Shown: positions 30,347 to 39,306, counted from the stretch's first letter. The stretch is 46,130 bases of DNA from Pseudobacillus lumedeiriae (GCF_044891285.1 NZ_JAUIYO010000020.1:1-46130); one strand, 5' to 3'. Made by a program: numbers and translations. The notes: generated from the letters alone by a model not told the origin.

Positions 30347-31618
30347 TTACACGGCTTCTTTTTGCACAGGATCTAAATCTGCATCTGCACCAAACTTTGG
30401 TTTTGTTTTAATGGCAATGAAAAATAATAAGAATTCTACAACCGCAAGCACGATTAATGTTTTTATAAGTAATTCATAGGAATGATTAATATTATAAATT
30501 AATCCAGATGCGATTGGAGCGACAGCTGCACCCAATGATGTAAATAAAGATACGATTCCGTATTTAGAACTGTATTCTTTCTCACCAAAAAGGGCTCCTG
30601 TCAGATAGGCAGGTGTAACCGTAACAGCCGTTGAGCCTAATGCTGAAAATACGGTGAACAGTATGCCAGGGATTAATAAGTTTGCTTTCATTAAAAATAG
30701 AAAACATATGATATCTGATGCAACGATAAAAGTCAGAGTTTTAATTAATCCTAACTTGTCATATAATCTTCCGACTAATAGTTTCGCAGCAATGACCATC
30801 GATGCAGCTAAAGATAATAGTAAAGCAGCTTGTTGAGGTGAGGTGCCTATATCCGTTAAATAAGGGACCAAGTGAAGAATCATACTATTAACAACAATTC
30901 CACCGACTACGATTCCTAAGCAAAGAGCCCAAAATGATACTGATTTGAATGCTTCCTTTTGAGTAAGTCCTGCTAATGCTTTCTCTGGTGTACTAGTTGA
31001 AGTTTTTTCTTCACCTAGTGGTAATAGACCTTTATCAGCTGGACTTAATTTAATAACAAATACGATCAATGGAACGAGTATAACCAATATTAAAATCCCA
31101 ATAGTTAAATAAGCCGTTCTCCATCCGTATGCTCCGATGATCCAAGTCACTAAAGGACTGAGAATCATAGCACCGAAACCAGTTCCCGATAGGGCGATTC
31201 CTAAGCTTAATCCGCGTTTTGCATGAAACCAGTTTGTAATAAGAACGGAAACGGGAATCAAACCAGCCCCTGCTAATGCCATCCCCATTGGTACTGCAAA
31301 TAAAAGAAAATGATTGAGTTCAGTTGCAAAAGAAAACCCGATATATGCCACTGCACCTAGAATGGTGAATATAGACATATACAATTTTATATTCATCATC
31401 TTCATCAATCTACCAGCGATTGGAGCTGTAATCATAGCAGTTGTAGCCATGATCGTGTAATACGACGTAAACTCAGCTCGTCCAAATCCAAGCTCTTCTG
31501 TAACAGGCTTCGTAAAAAGTGAGATTAAGTTGGCAATAGGAGCATATAAAAAAGTCATAATCATGAAGCCCGCCAGCAATATCCACCAGCCGTAAAAAAT
31601 GCCGCCTTTTTTATTCAT
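30347..31618 (-). CDS. MFS transporter (oxalate/formate antiporter or monocarboxylate style)
   Basis: A 12-helix major facilitator of 423 residues from ATG 31618 (MNKKGGIFYGWWILLAGF). The FYGW start and TKPVTEELGFGRAEFTSYYT are typical of OFA/MCP-type carriers. An inner loop with SPADKGLLPLGEEKTSTSTPEKAL divides the two halves. GGAGG lies 10 bases upstream of the chosen start. It lies between two M20 amidohydrolase genes, so it probably imports the acylated amino acid they cleave, or exports a product. The substrate is inferred from context. Confidence 0.83.
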   Translation of the reverse strand: MNKKGGIFYGWWILLAGFMIMTFLYAPIANLISLFTKPVTEELGFGRAEFTSYYTIMATTAMITAPIAGRLMKMMNIKLYMSIFTILGAVAYIGFSFATELNHFLLFAVPMGMALAGAGLIPVSVLITNWFHAKRGLSLGIALSGTGFGAMILSPLVTWIIGAYGWRTAYLTIGILILVILVPLIVFVIKLSPADKGLLPLGEEKTSTSTPEKALAGLTQKEAFKSVSFWALCLGIVVGGIVVNSMILHLVPYLTDIGTSPQQAALLLSLAASMVIAAKLLVGRLYDKLGLIKTLTFIVASDIICFLFLMKANLLIPGILFTVFSALGSTAVTVTPAYLTGALFGEKEYSSKYGIVSLFTSLGAAVAPIASGLIYNINHSYELLIKTLIVLAVVEFLLFFIAIKTKPKFGADADLDPVQKEAV

Positions 31619-31685
31619 ATCATACAATCCTCCGTTTTCTAATGTTGTTTTGACTATGTGCTTCCCTCTAACACTTTGCGTAAAA

Positions 31686-32801
31686 TTACAATTCAACTAA
31701 TTCCTTGAATAGTTCAACCCCTGTTTCAATAAGTTCATCACGGAAGTCGTACTCATAGGTATGAACTTGCGGGTAATCTTCTCCATTTCCGATCAAGCAA
31801 TATGCACCCTTTGTTAACTTTGTAAAGTGTCCAAAGTCTTCAGAGCCTCGTAATGCTTCTTTCATCTCAACTAATTCCATTCCCTTGGCTTTTACAGCAG
31901 AACGAATTTTATCTGCGCTTTCTTTATGGTTTACCGTTTCTGGAAATTCATCGTTATAATGAAAACTTACTTTTAATCCGAATGCCTCGCCCTGGGATTT
32001 AGCAAAATTTTCAAGATTTTCTTGAAGCCGATCCAGTTCTTCTTCGTAAAGAGCTCGTATTGTCATACGAAGGTCTCCTTTTGATGCAGAAAGACCAAAC
32101 GCTTTTTCCCCCACATCGATTTGTACAATTGTACACAGGACAAGACCTTTATTTACTTCAGGAGATGTGAATTCCGGAATCGCTTGGACAATATTAGCGA
32201 TAGCAAAGGATGGATTGATACCATCTTCTGGCTGACTGGCGTGCGCTGGAGAACCTTCCAGATGTATCGTCATCCCTTTAGATGCACAAAATGCTGTACC
32301 ATCAATAATCCCTACAGTTTTGTATGGGATAGCACTCATATTATGGTAGGCAAAAATTTCATCAATATTATGTTCTTCAATGAAGTCAACACACTGAATT
32401 GCCCCATCTCCAGTTTCTTCAGCAGGCTGGAAGAGGAAAAAAACGTTTTTATCTGCACCATTTTGATCAATTTCAAGAGCAAACCCTGCTAATGTTGCCG
32501 AGTGACCATCATGACCGCATTTGTGTGCTTTTCCGGGGAATTGGGAAGCCCATGGAAGATCGATAACTTCATCCATTGGAAGTGCATCAAAATCTGCACG
32601 GAAAGCAATATTCGGCTTATCTGCTCCCGCTCGATAAATTGCGTAGAACCAATTGCCTTTATCTACAATTTCAAGACTTGTATACGTTTTCAAAAATTCC
32701 ATTAAATGTTGTTTTGTCCATACTTCTTCGTTAGATAGCTCAGGATGTTGATGCAATTCATGCCGAAGTTTTTTGGCTAATTCAAAATTTTGAATTTTCA
32801 A
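31686..32801 (-). CDS. M20 amidohydrolase, first gene of the operon
   Basis: A 371-residue M20-family amidohydrolase. Visible: LRHELHQHPELSNEEVWT, the metal region AHKCGHDGHSATLAGFALE, FQPAEETGDGAIQ, the lid segment EGSPAHASQPEDG, and EALRGSEDFGHFTKLT. It is only distantly like the amidohydrolase at 28992-30236, so the two may act on different conjugates or on different stereoisomers. First gene of the operon 32801-28992, with an inverted repeat 84-113 bases upstream. A GntR/FCD regulator gene follows upstream on the same strand. Confidence 0.85.
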   Translation of the reverse strand: MKIQNFELAKKLRHELHQHPELSNEEVWTKQHLMEFLKTYTSLEIVDKGNWFYAIYRAGADKPNIAFRADFDALPMDEVIDLPWASQFPGKAHKCGHDGHSATLAGFALEIDQNGADKNVFFLFQPAEETGDGAIQCVDFIEEHNIDEIFAYHNMSAIPYKTVGIIDGTAFCASKGMTIHLEGSPAHASQPEDGINPSFAIANIVQAIPEFTSPEVNKGLVLCTIVQIDVGEKAFGLSASKGDLRMTIRALYEEELDRLQENLENFAKSQGEAFGLKVSFHYNDEFPETVNHKESADKIRSAVKAKGMELVEMKEALRGSEDFGHFTKLTKGAYCLIGNGEDYPQVHTYEYDFRDELIETGVELFKELVEL

Positions 32802-32884
32802 TGTAAGTCATCCCCTTATAATATGCATTTCTCTAATTTTCACTTTTTATCACTATTCTTCAATAGCTTCTATTCTAACTCTTC

Positions 32885-32914
32885 AATACACAGCATCATA
32901 TTATTCTGTGTATT
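32885..32914. promoter_or_regulatory. 9-12-9 inverted repeat, candidate operator
   Basis: AATACACAG (32885-32893) and CTGTGTATT (32906-32914) are perfect complements. The site lies upstream of the amidohydrolase operon; TTGTATA follows directly. A GntR/FCD protein encoded next door is a candidate binder. Confidence 0.45.
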
Positions 32915-32995
32915 GTATATTATATATTATATATCGTTTTTTTCAATAAAAAAATAATTCTATTTTTTTAAAAATAGAATTATTTTTTATGAATT

Positions 32996-33143
32996 GGCTA
33001 TGTTAATGACTATTATTGGTTTTGGAGAAAAAACACGAGACTCTTATGGGAAAAGCGTGTTCCTGGGAGACCCGGCAGGCACGATAGCAGCGAGAAGGCT
33101 CCCGGACCGCCCGCAGAAATCAACAGGGGCGCTTCACATAGAC
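32996..33143 (+). repeat. Dispersed intergenic repeat, copy 5 (longest)
   Basis: About 148 bases: GGCTATGTTAATGACTATTA at the left, an interior with CACGAGACTCTTATGGG and CGAGAAGGCTCCCGGACCGC, then CCGCAGAAATCAACAGGGG and CGCTTCACATAGAC at the right. It serves as the reference for the shortened copies. Confidence 0.8.
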
Positions 33144-33169
33144 TATGGTTTTCACAAGTATTTTTGAAC

Positions 33170-33817
33170 TTATAGTGGTATAACTTCTGTTTTGTCTATA
33201 TTCCAATGTACTTCTTTCATGAATCTTTCTAACTCAGCTGAATCGCCTTTGCTAAACAGTTCGAACATCTTTCTATGCTCATTATTCGTTTGTAAAAGCC
33301 TTTTCTTTGTTAGTTCCACCTGATTTGGATCAGCAAAATTTTTCAGAAACCTCTTTTCTAACTGTAATAGAAGATTTACGAGGCTCTTGTTTGGACAGAC
33401 CGCTAAATAAACACCATGGAAGGCTTCTTGCATTTTATGATACATTAGAAAATTCCCTGTATTAATAGCCAAATCCATACTCTGGATATAAAATTCCATT
33501 TCTTTCATGTGTTTGTCGGTTAAAAGCGGTGCCGCAAGTGAAGCAGCTAAGCCGTCCAATGCACCAATGATAAAATAGGTTTCTTTTGCTTCTTCCTTTG
33601 TCAGACTTTTAATTAAAAATCCTTTTCTTGGGATATTCTCCAATAATCCTTCAGACGAAAGCTGTATTAACGCTTCTCTAACAGGTGTCCTGCTAACCTT
33701 TAAACTCTCACTGATCGCACTTTCATTCACCTTACTGCCAGCAATCAGCTTCCCGTTGTTGATTTGATCGACGATATAATTATACACATGGTCTTTTAAC
33801 GATAAATAATTATTCAT
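33170..33817 (-). CDS. GntR-family regulator with FCD domain
   Basis: A 215-residue regulator. Residues ~5-70 are the GntR winged helix (ISESLKVSRTPVREALIQLSSEGLLENIPRKGF). Residues ~80-205 are an all-helical FCD ligand domain, which usually binds small carboxylates, with the metal-site His residues in MYHKMQEAFHGVY and NNEHRKMF. Start ATG 33817 has GAGG 7 bases upstream, and TATAAT lies in the AT-rich region behind. It is upstream of, and on the same strand as, the amidohydrolase/MFS operon and is the obvious candidate to regulate it. Confidence 0.87.
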   Translation of the reverse strand: MNNYLSLKDHVYNYIVDQINNGKLIAGSKVNESAISESLKVSRTPVREALIQLSSEGLLENIPRKGFLIKSLTKEEAKETYFIIGALDGLAASLAAPLLTDKHMKEMEFYIQSMDLAINTGNFLMYHKMQEAFHGVYLAVCPNKSLVNLLLQLEKRFLKNFADPNQVELTKKRLLQTNNEHRKMFELFSKGDSAELERFMKEVHWNIDKTEVIPL

Positions 33818-33953
33818 ATAGTAACCTCAATACATTTTTTATAACCTATTATAATATACTATTTTTCTTAAAACTCAACTTTCCGAGTTGAAATTGAATA
33901 CATAGGCAAAAAAATGCTATAGACCCCCTTTAAAATTCTTCCTAACAAAAAAT

Positions 33954-34472
33954 TTATATGAGTGTTTTGGTCATTATAAAATCCATTTGTTCTTCATTCC
34001 CCATGTAAAAAGAGTGGGCTCCAGTTTGAATAAATCCCATTTTCTTATAAAAAGCAATAGCATTTTCATTTTTTTCCCATACACCCAGCCAGATTTTCTT
34101 TTTATTTCCTTCTATCGCAATTTCCAGCGCTTTATTTAACAGATATTTACCAATTCCATGTTTTTGAAATTTTTTCTTTATATAAATCCTCTCGATTTCA
34201 AGTGATTCATCGCCCATTTCTTCAGACTGAGCATTATTCGTATTGATCTTTAAATATCCAGCGGCTTCATTATTAAAATAACCAAAAAAGAATTGCGAAG
34301 AAACATTGGATAATTCCTTTTCCAATTGTTTTACGTTAAATGCCCTTTCCAAATAGGTATTCATATTTTCAAGTGAATTCTGATCCTTAAATGTCTCATT
34401 AAATGTTTCATAACTCATTTCTTGAAGTGTGCGCACATCTTCAAGGGTGCACTGTTTTATATTTATATCCAT
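33954..34472 (-). CDS. paiA: Polyamine N-acetyltransferase, PaiA-like
   Basis: GNAT acetyltransferase of 172 residues, the length of B. subtilis PaiA, which acetylates spermidine and spermine. Family features: ETFNETFKDQNSLENMNTYLE, SSQFFFGYF, SLEIERIYIKKKFQKHGIGK with the acetyl-CoA loop QKHGIG, and IWLGVWEKNENAIAFYKKMGF. The strong resemblance supports the symbol. Its usual partner paiB is not adjacent. It lies just downstream of a MarR-family gene on the same strand, 26 bases apart, so the two may be cotranscribed. Confidence 0.85.
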   Translation of the reverse strand: MDINIKQCTLEDVRTLQEMSYETFNETFKDQNSLENMNTYLERAFNVKQLEKELSNVSSQFFFGYFNNEAAGYLKINTNNAQSEEMGDESLEIERIYIKKKFQKHGIGKYLLNKALEIAIEGNKKKIWLGVWEKNENAIAFYKKMGFIQTGAHSFYMGNEEQMDFIMTKTLI

Positions 34473-34498
34473 TTAAATATGCCGCTCCTTTATATCTA

Positions 34499-34951
34499 TC
34501 AGTAATTTCTCTTGTTTCCCTTTTTTACAAATTCCCAGTCTTTTTCTACGTTTTTTCTTACTCTTTGAAGAAGATTGAAAATAGTTTCCACTTCTCTTTC
34601 GGAAAGCCCCTTTAATGCAATGATATTGGAATAATCATGTTCTCTTCTTATAAAAGGATAAACATTTTTTCCTTTCTCTGTCGGAAAGAGTTTTTTTATT
34701 TTTTTGTTATGTTGATCGTCCTTCTTTTCAATAAAGTCATTCATTTCAAGTTTTTTTATTGCACGGGCTGCTGTTGTTCGGTCCACTTTTATCATCTCAG
34801 CTAACTTTTCTTGAATGATTCCTGGATTTTCACATATTCGCACAAGGTACATATACTGCCCTTTTGTAAGGTCATATTCTTTAAATTCTATATTACTTAT
34901 AGAATCCAATGCCCTTGCGATCATCCCAACTTCACGAAGAATTTCCTTCAT
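34499..34951 (-). CDS. MarR-family transcriptional regulator
   Basis: A 150-residue winged-helix regulator: IIQEKLAEMIKVDRTTAARAIKKLEMNDFIEKKDDQHNKKIKKLFPTEKGK covers the recognition helix and wing of MarR proteins. ATG 34951 is preferred (AAGGAG 6 bases upstream; a second ATG at 34954 is only 3 bases from it). Divergent from a GNAT/YczE-like operon. Two TTG-N6-CAA sites lie between the divergent genes. It is likely to repress one or both directions. Confidence 0.85.
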   Translation of the reverse strand: MKEILREVGMIARALDSISNIEFKEYDLTKGQYMYLVRICENPGIIQEKLAEMIKVDRTTAARAIKKLEMNDFIEKKDDQHNKKIKKLFPTEKGKNVYPFIRREHDYSNIIALKGLSEREVETIFNLLQRVRKNVEKDWEFVKKGNKRNY

Positions 34952-34972
34952 CATTAACTCCTTAGTACATAT

Positions 34973-35041
34973 TTTTATTGTAAATGCAACAAAAATGATA
35001 TACATTAAACTTAACGTATTTTTGTTGTATTTGCAATAAAA
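34973..35041. promoter_or_regulatory. Pair of inverted MarR-type operators between divergent genes
   Basis: Arms 34973-34996 and 35018-35041 are inverted repeats identical at 22 of 24 positions. Each contains a TTG-N6-CAA palindrome (TTGTAAATGCAA at 34978-34989, TTGTATTTGCAA at 35025-35036), the usual shape of a MarR operator. The two centres are 47 bp apart. Confidence 0.65.
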
Positions 35042-35116
35042 CTAATCCTATACATAATGTGGCGGGCATCCTTCATTATAACTTGCCTAAAAAATAACTG
35101 TAGAAAGGGCCGAAGA

Positions 35117-35560
35117 ATGATGGAGTCAAAAATAATTGCTATAGAAGAAGATTTAAAAAAAGCCTTTGATATAAGAAAAGAAATATTCGTTAAAGAACAA
35201 GGTGTTCCATTTGAAGATGAATTTGACGAATTTGATACACTTAACGGACAATGTGAACACCTATTGGTTTATTTCAATGAACAACCAGTCGGAACAGGAA
35301 GGATAAGAATGGTTGATGGTTATGGTAAACTAGAGAGAATTTGCATCTTACAGCCTTACCGTAAACTTGGTTTAGGGAAAATAATTATTAAAGCATTAGA
35401 AGAAGCGGCCGAAAGAAATGGAGTCTCTAAGGTTAAATTGCATGGACAAAAACAGGCAGAAGGTTTTTATAACAAACTTGGCTATCAGACTTCATCAGAC
35501 CTATTTATGGAAGATGGAATCCCTCATATTTTAATGGTGAAAGATTTACCTGCGAGATAA
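35117..35560 (+). CDS. GNAT-family N-acetyltransferase (YjcF-like)
   Basis: A 147-residue acetyltransferase. IRKEIFVKEQGVPFEDEFDEFD at the N-terminus and LERICILQPYRKLGLGKIII with the acetyl-CoA loop RKLGLG match the YjcF/ElaA-like GNAT group; the end has HGQKQAEGFYNKLGYQ. The substrate is unknown. ATG 35117 follows AAAGGG by 7 bases; ATG 35120 is also possible. Its stop overlaps the start of the next gene by one base (TAATG), so the two are translationally coupled. Divergent from the MarR gene and probably under its control. Confidence 0.82.
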   Translation: MMESKIIAIEEDLKKAFDIRKEIFVKEQGVPFEDEFDEFDTLNGQCEHLLVYFNEQPVGTGRIRMVDGYGKLERICILQPYRKLGLGKIIIKALEEAAERNGVSKVKLHGQKQAEGFYNKLGYQTSSDLFMEDGIPHILMVKDLPAR

Positions 35561-36186
35561 TGATGAAAAAGTTGAGCAAAACAAAATGTACATTTTATAT
35601 TTTAGGAATTTTGATATTAGCATTTGGCATTGCTCTTACTATTCAATCACAACTTGGAACATCACCTTTTGATGCACTGTTGGTCGGACTATCTAAAACA
35701 GCAGGTCTTACGGTAGGCAGCTGGGAAATCATCATTGCTTTTATACTGATATTTTGCAATTCGTTTCTAAAAAGGCAAAGACCCGAATTCTTGGGACTAC
35801 TGACATCCTTTATAACTGGTATTAGTGTAGATCTGTGGCTTTTCTTATTAAACCATTTGATTACACCTGAACTATGGTACAGTAAACTTGTTTGTTTTGG
35901 GGTAGGTTTAATTGTTATGGGGCTCGGAACTGCAATTTATTTACACACACACTTTGCACCGATTCCTGTTGACCATTTAACCTTGATTATTCAAGAATTA
36001 ACTAACATGAGCATGCAGTTTTCAAGAACAGTGATTTATCTATTCTTCTTGATGTCTGCCATCATATTCAACGGCCCCATTGGTATTGGGACTGTAATTA
36101 CTCTTTGTTTAGGTGGAGCTATTCTTAATTATTTTATGCAAATCATTCAAAGCCTAGAGTCTCACACTTCCCTCTCCAATCAATAA
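35560..36186 (+). CDS. YczE/YitT-like integral membrane protein
   Basis: A 208-residue protein with about five membrane helices. The segment FGIALTIQSQLGTSPFDALLVGLSK followed by TVGSWEIIIAF is the signature of the YczE/YyaS group. Members are of uncertain function; B. subtilis YczE is linked to secondary-metabolite production by position. Coupled to the GNAT gene by a one-base overlap. A C-terminal polar tail (SLESHTSLSNQ) is probably cytoplasmic. Confidence 0.75.
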   Translation: MMKKLSKTKCTFYILGILILAFGIALTIQSQLGTSPFDALLVGLSKTAGLTVGSWEIIIAFILIFCNSFLKRQRPEFLGLLTSFITGISVDLWLFLLNHLITPELWYSKLVCFGVGLIVMGLGTAIYLHTHFAPIPVDHLTLIIQELTNMSMQFSRTVIYLFFLMSAIIFNGPIGIGTVITLCLGGAILNYFMQIIQSLESHTSLSNQ

Positions 36187-36274
36187 TACCCCTTAACATA
36201 GCTAAGAATAACAGAAGAATCTATAGGAAATGCTATTTAGATGGAGAGGATTGTTTACGTCAGGGGGAGCTGCC

Positions 36275-36766
36275 TTGTTTAATCAAATCGTAAAAGTCGT
36301 ACCTAATTTATTGACGATCGGAAACTTGTTATGCGGTGTTCTTTCGATTACCTTTAATATGAGCGGGCTTTTGGAAACAGCCTCTATTTTTATTTTCTTT
36401 TCAGCTGTTTTAGATCTTCTTGACGGAAGGATTGCACGAAAATTAAAAGTGAATAGTGAATTTGGTGTAGAGTTGGATTCCTTAGCTGATATCGTTAGTT
36501 TTGGAGTTGCTCCTGCACTTTTATTTCATTCAATAGCAGAACCTTCCATTTTAACTTCTTTGGCATTTATCCTTTTCCCAACGATGGGGGCATTAAGGTT
36601 AGCTAAATTTAGTGTAAAACCAACTATTGGGTATTTTAAAGGATTACCTATACCAGCTGCCGGACTGCCTTTGGCTGGTATGGGATTATTTTCATATAGC
36701 AATACATGGATCACTTTAATTCTTGCCCTTCTAATGGTAAGTCCCATTAAGGTAAAAAAACTTTAA
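36275..36766 (+). CDS. pssA: CDP-diacylglycerol-serine O-phosphatidyltransferase
   Basis: Membrane enzyme making phosphatidylserine, the precursor of phosphatidylethanolamine. The CDP-alcohol phosphotransferase motif is complete: Asp50-Gly51, Ala54-Arg55, Gly64, Asp68, Asp72 (DGRIAR...G...D...D). NLLTIGNLLCG at the N-terminus is also typical. The start is TTG 36275, with GGGGGAG 5 bases upstream; longer in-frame options have no ribosome binding site. The product of 163 residues is slightly short next to the 177-residue B. subtilis protein. psd is not adjacent. Confidence 0.87.
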   Translation: MFNQIVKVVPNLLTIGNLLCGVLSITFNMSGLLETASIFIFFSAVLDLLDGRIARKLKVNSEFGVELDSLADIVSFGVAPALLFHSIAEPSILTSLAFILFPTMGALRLAKFSVKPTIGYFKGLPIPAAGLPLAGMGLFSYSNTWITLILALLMVSPIKVKKL

Positions 36767-36932
36767 TTTTGATGAAAGGTCCAGTTATCCTTGTATTTAT
36801 ATTGGACCCATGAATCAGTTGATTGATTATTTAACAACTACAATAAGAATATCCTCTTTCAACCTGACTTAGTATCTCCTCTTTTTTCCCCCTTTAATGT
36901 GCGCATCCATACACTACACTTTGAACACAAAA

Positions 36933-36966
36933 ATACCCCTTTAGACAATCGTATCTAAAGGGGTAA
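36933..36966 (-). terminator. Terminator of glmS
   Basis: On the minus strand ACCCCTTTAGA pairs with TCTAAAGGGGT, followed by ATTTTTGTG. The bases around it resemble those at the 28928-28962 terminator. Confidence 0.85.
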
Positions 36967-37013
36967 CGCTTCGCATCTTGTTTATAAATTTGCAATCACA
37001 CCAACAGCCTCTG

Positions 37014-38816
37014 TTATTCCACTGTCACGCTCTTCGCCAGGTTACGCGGCTTATCGACGTCGCAGCTGCGGTGCAGGGCAGCGTAGTAGGCGATCAACTG
37101 CATTGGAACAACAGCAGCAAGCGGCGTCAGCAATTCGTGAACGGCCGGAATCACGAAGCGGTCTTCCTCGCTCTCCAATCCTTTCATGGAAATGATGCAT
37201 GGATTAGCACCACGGGCCACTACTTCTTTCACGTTGCCGCGAATGCTTAAGTTCACGTCTTGTTGAGTAGCAAGAGCAACAACTGGTGTTCCTTCTTCAA
37301 TCAAGGCAATCGTACCGTGCTTCAATTCTCCTCCAGCAAAACCTTCTGCTTGGATGTAAGAGATTTCTTTTAATTTTAACGCGCCCTCAAGGCTGACGTA
37401 ATAGTCAAGAGCACGACCGATAAAGAAACAATTACGAGTAGAGGCTAAGTAATCTCTCGCAATTTGTTCGAACTCCGCTTTCGTATCGCAAAGAACTTCC
37501 ATCGCATTAGCAACGATACCAAGTTCATGGATCAGATCAAATTCTAGCTTGATGCCGCGTGATTCAGCTGTTGCATGGGCAAGAATAGAAAGCACCGCAA
37601 TTTGAGCTGTGTAAGCTTTCGTAGAAGCAACGGCAATTTCCGGTCCTGCATGAAGCAGAAGCGTATAATCGGCTTCACGGGATAACGTTGACCCTTGAAC
37701 ATTTGTGATCGTTAATGCTTTGCAGCCCATTTCCTTCACTTTGACGAGTACCGCGCGGCTGTCTGCTGTTTCGCCGCTTTGAGAAATAAATATGAACAGC
37801 GGCTTTTCCGATAAAAGCGGCATGTTGTAACCAAATTCACTAGCCACATGCACTTCCGTCGGTATTTTCGCCACTTTTTCTAAGAATTGTTTCCCAACAA
37901 GTCCAGCATGATAACTCGTTCCGCACGCCACGATATATAAACGATCTGCTTCGTTTAATGCTTGAATGATCCCTTGATCAATTGTCAACTTCCCTTGATC
38001 ATTTTGATAAGCTTGAATGATCTTTCTCATTACGAGCGGCTGCTCATCAATTTCTTTCAACATGTAATGCGGATACGTACCTTTTTCAATATCACTCGCA
38101 TCTAGCTCTGCTGTGTAAGGAGCACGCTGGATTTCTTGACCGTCTAGATTTTTAATCGTCACTTTTTCTTTTGTAACGATGACCATCTCTTTATCCATTA
38201 ATTCTACGAACTGATCTGTTATTTGAATCATTGCCATAGCATCCGAAGCAACGACATTAAACCCTTCTCCTAGACCAACAAGAAGCGGACTTTTATTTTT
38301 TGCGACGAAAATCGTTTCTTCTTGTTCCGCGTCTAATAAAGCGAGTGCATAGGAACCTTTCAACATTTGCAGTGTTTTGCGAAAGGCGGCTTCCGTGTCT
38401 AGCCCTTCATTCGCAAAAATTTCGACAAGCTGAACGATTACTTCTGTATCGGTATCACTTTTCATCGGTACATCAAGCAAGTATTCCTTTTTCAACTGCT
38501 CATAGTTTTCGATCACACCGTTATGCACAAGCGTAAAGCGTCCAGCTGTGCTTTGATGAGGATGAGCATTGTCCTTGCTTGGCACACCGTGAGTGGCCCA
38601 GCGCGTATGTCCAATTCCTGTTACCGCCTGTACGTTAACATCTACTGTTTGCCGCAGGTCAGCAATTCGTCCTTTTTCTCTAAAAACATGTACACCTTTT
38701 TCATTTCTCACTGCAATGCCCGCAGAGTCATAGCCCCGATACTCTAACTTCTCTAATCCGTTCAACAAGATTTCCTTGACATCTTTATATCCAATATATC
38801 CAACGATTCCGCACAT
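37014..38816 (-). CDS. glmS: Glutamine-fructose-6-phosphate aminotransferase
   Basis: Makes glucosamine-6-phosphate from fructose-6-phosphate and glutamine, the entry into cell-wall amino sugars. The glutaminase domain starts with catalytic Cys2 (MCGIVGYIGY) and has the TRWATHG loop. Two SIS domains follow, with CGTSYHAGLVGK and SQSGETADSRA. The C-terminal DKPRNLAKSVTVE is characteristic. 600 residues, normal length. It is preceded by a glmS ribozyme, so its mRNA is cut when glucosamine-6-phosphate is high. It is transcribed separately from glmM. Confidence 0.97.
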   Translation of the reverse strand: MCGIVGYIGYKDVKEILLNGLEKLEYRGYDSAGIAVRNEKGVHVFREKGRIADLRQTVDVNVQAVTGIGHTRWATHGVPSKDNAHPHQSTAGRFTLVHNGVIENYEQLKKEYLLDVPMKSDTDTEVIVQLVEIFANEGLDTEAAFRKTLQMLKGSYALALLDAEQEETIFVAKNKSPLLVGLGEGFNVVASDAMAMIQITDQFVELMDKEMVIVTKEKVTIKNLDGQEIQRAPYTAELDASDIEKGTYPHYMLKEIDEQPLVMRKIIQAYQNDQGKLTIDQGIIQALNEADRLYIVACGTSYHAGLVGKQFLEKVAKIPTEVHVASEFGYNMPLLSEKPLFIFISQSGETADSRAVLVKVKEMGCKALTITNVQGSTLSREADYTLLLHAGPEIAVASTKAYTAQIAVLSILAHATAESRGIKLEFDLIHELGIVANAMEVLCDTKAEFEQIARDYLASTRNCFFIGRALDYYVSLEGALKLKEISYIQAEGFAGGELKHGTIALIEEGTPVVALATQQDVNLSIRGNVKEVVARGANPCIISMKGLESEEDRFVIPAVHELLTPLAAVVPMQLIAYYAALHRSCDVDKPRNLAKSVTVE

Positions 38817-38908
38817 AGAATGTTCCTCCTATTAAGAAGGCAGGCAAAAGCAGAGCGCTTATTGCCGCTCTTCTTTTTCTATTTACTTCTCCGCATTTCC
38901 ATTCTCTT

Positions 38909-39046
38909 TGTCCGCAAGGTTACCCTTACGATTTAAAGAAGGACTGACGATTGTGCGGTGATCAACCGGGAGGCATCCGCCGAATATTTCGATAAACCTC
39001 CTCCTCGTCAACTAGCTGGGCTCTCTCCCGCTAGTCCAGGCGCTTG
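38909..39046 (-). ncRNA. glmS ribozyme
   Basis: On the minus strand the sequence begins AAGCGCCTGGAC, with self-cleavage expected between the A at 39044 and the G at 39043. It contains the conserved core GACGAGGAGG, TTTATCGA, TTCGGCGGATGCCTCCCGG, and the P4 arm GGGTAACCTTGCGGAC. It sits about 90-230 bases upstream of glmS, on its strand. It cuts the mRNA when glucosamine-6-phosphate binds. Confidence 0.95.
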
Positions 39047-39109
39047 TATAAAACAACTATAATAAAGTAATGTTCACTCCTTTCTTTACTATTTTTGTAA
39101 AGCAGAATC

Positions 39110-39139
39110 ATCATACACTACTCAAATTCCTATAGTCAA
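39110..39139 (-). promoter_or_regulatory. SigA promoter of glmS
   Basis: On the minus strand TTGACT (39134-39139), 18-base spacer, TATGAT (39110-39115). It gives about 60 bases of RNA before the ribozyme cleavage site. Confidence 0.6.
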
Positions 39140-39235
39140 CTAATATCTTCCCTCATAAGATAAAAAGAAACTTCCATCAACAGGAATTGTACGTTCAGTT
39201 ACTGGGAAGGAAATTGAATATTAGTACATGTATAT

Positions 39236-39266
39236 GAAAAAGAGGCGCAAGTGTGCGCCTCTTTCC
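39236..39266 (-). terminator. Terminator of the cdaA-cdaR-glmM operon
   Basis: On the minus strand AAAGAGGCGCA pairs with TGCGCCTCTTT around a 4-base loop, followed by TTCAT. Confidence 0.85.
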
Positions 39267-39306
39267 ATCTATTCTCTCCTAGCTTAAAATTAAAACATAG
39301 GATTTA

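Larger units (their letters stand above)
32802..33169. other. Intergenic region between the amidohydrolase operon and the GntR gene
   Basis: Holds a 9-12-9 inverted repeat and a long AT-rich promoter-like tract (32910-32985) near the amidohydrolase gene, then the longest copy of the dispersed repeat (32996-33143). The tract has several TATAAT-like hexamers, and I cannot pick one promoter. Confidence 0.55.
38817..39236. other. Leader and promoter region of glmS
   Basis: Contains the glmS ribozyme (38909-39046), the promoter (39110-39139) and, next to the coding region, about 90 bases with a hairpin (AAGAGCGGC with GCCGCTCTT-like pairing near 38855-38875). No gene is present. Confidence 0.7.

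Noticed and set aside
38300..38747. Two plus-strand frames of 74-78 codons inside glmS
   Set aside because: Antisense shadows of the most conserved part of glmS.
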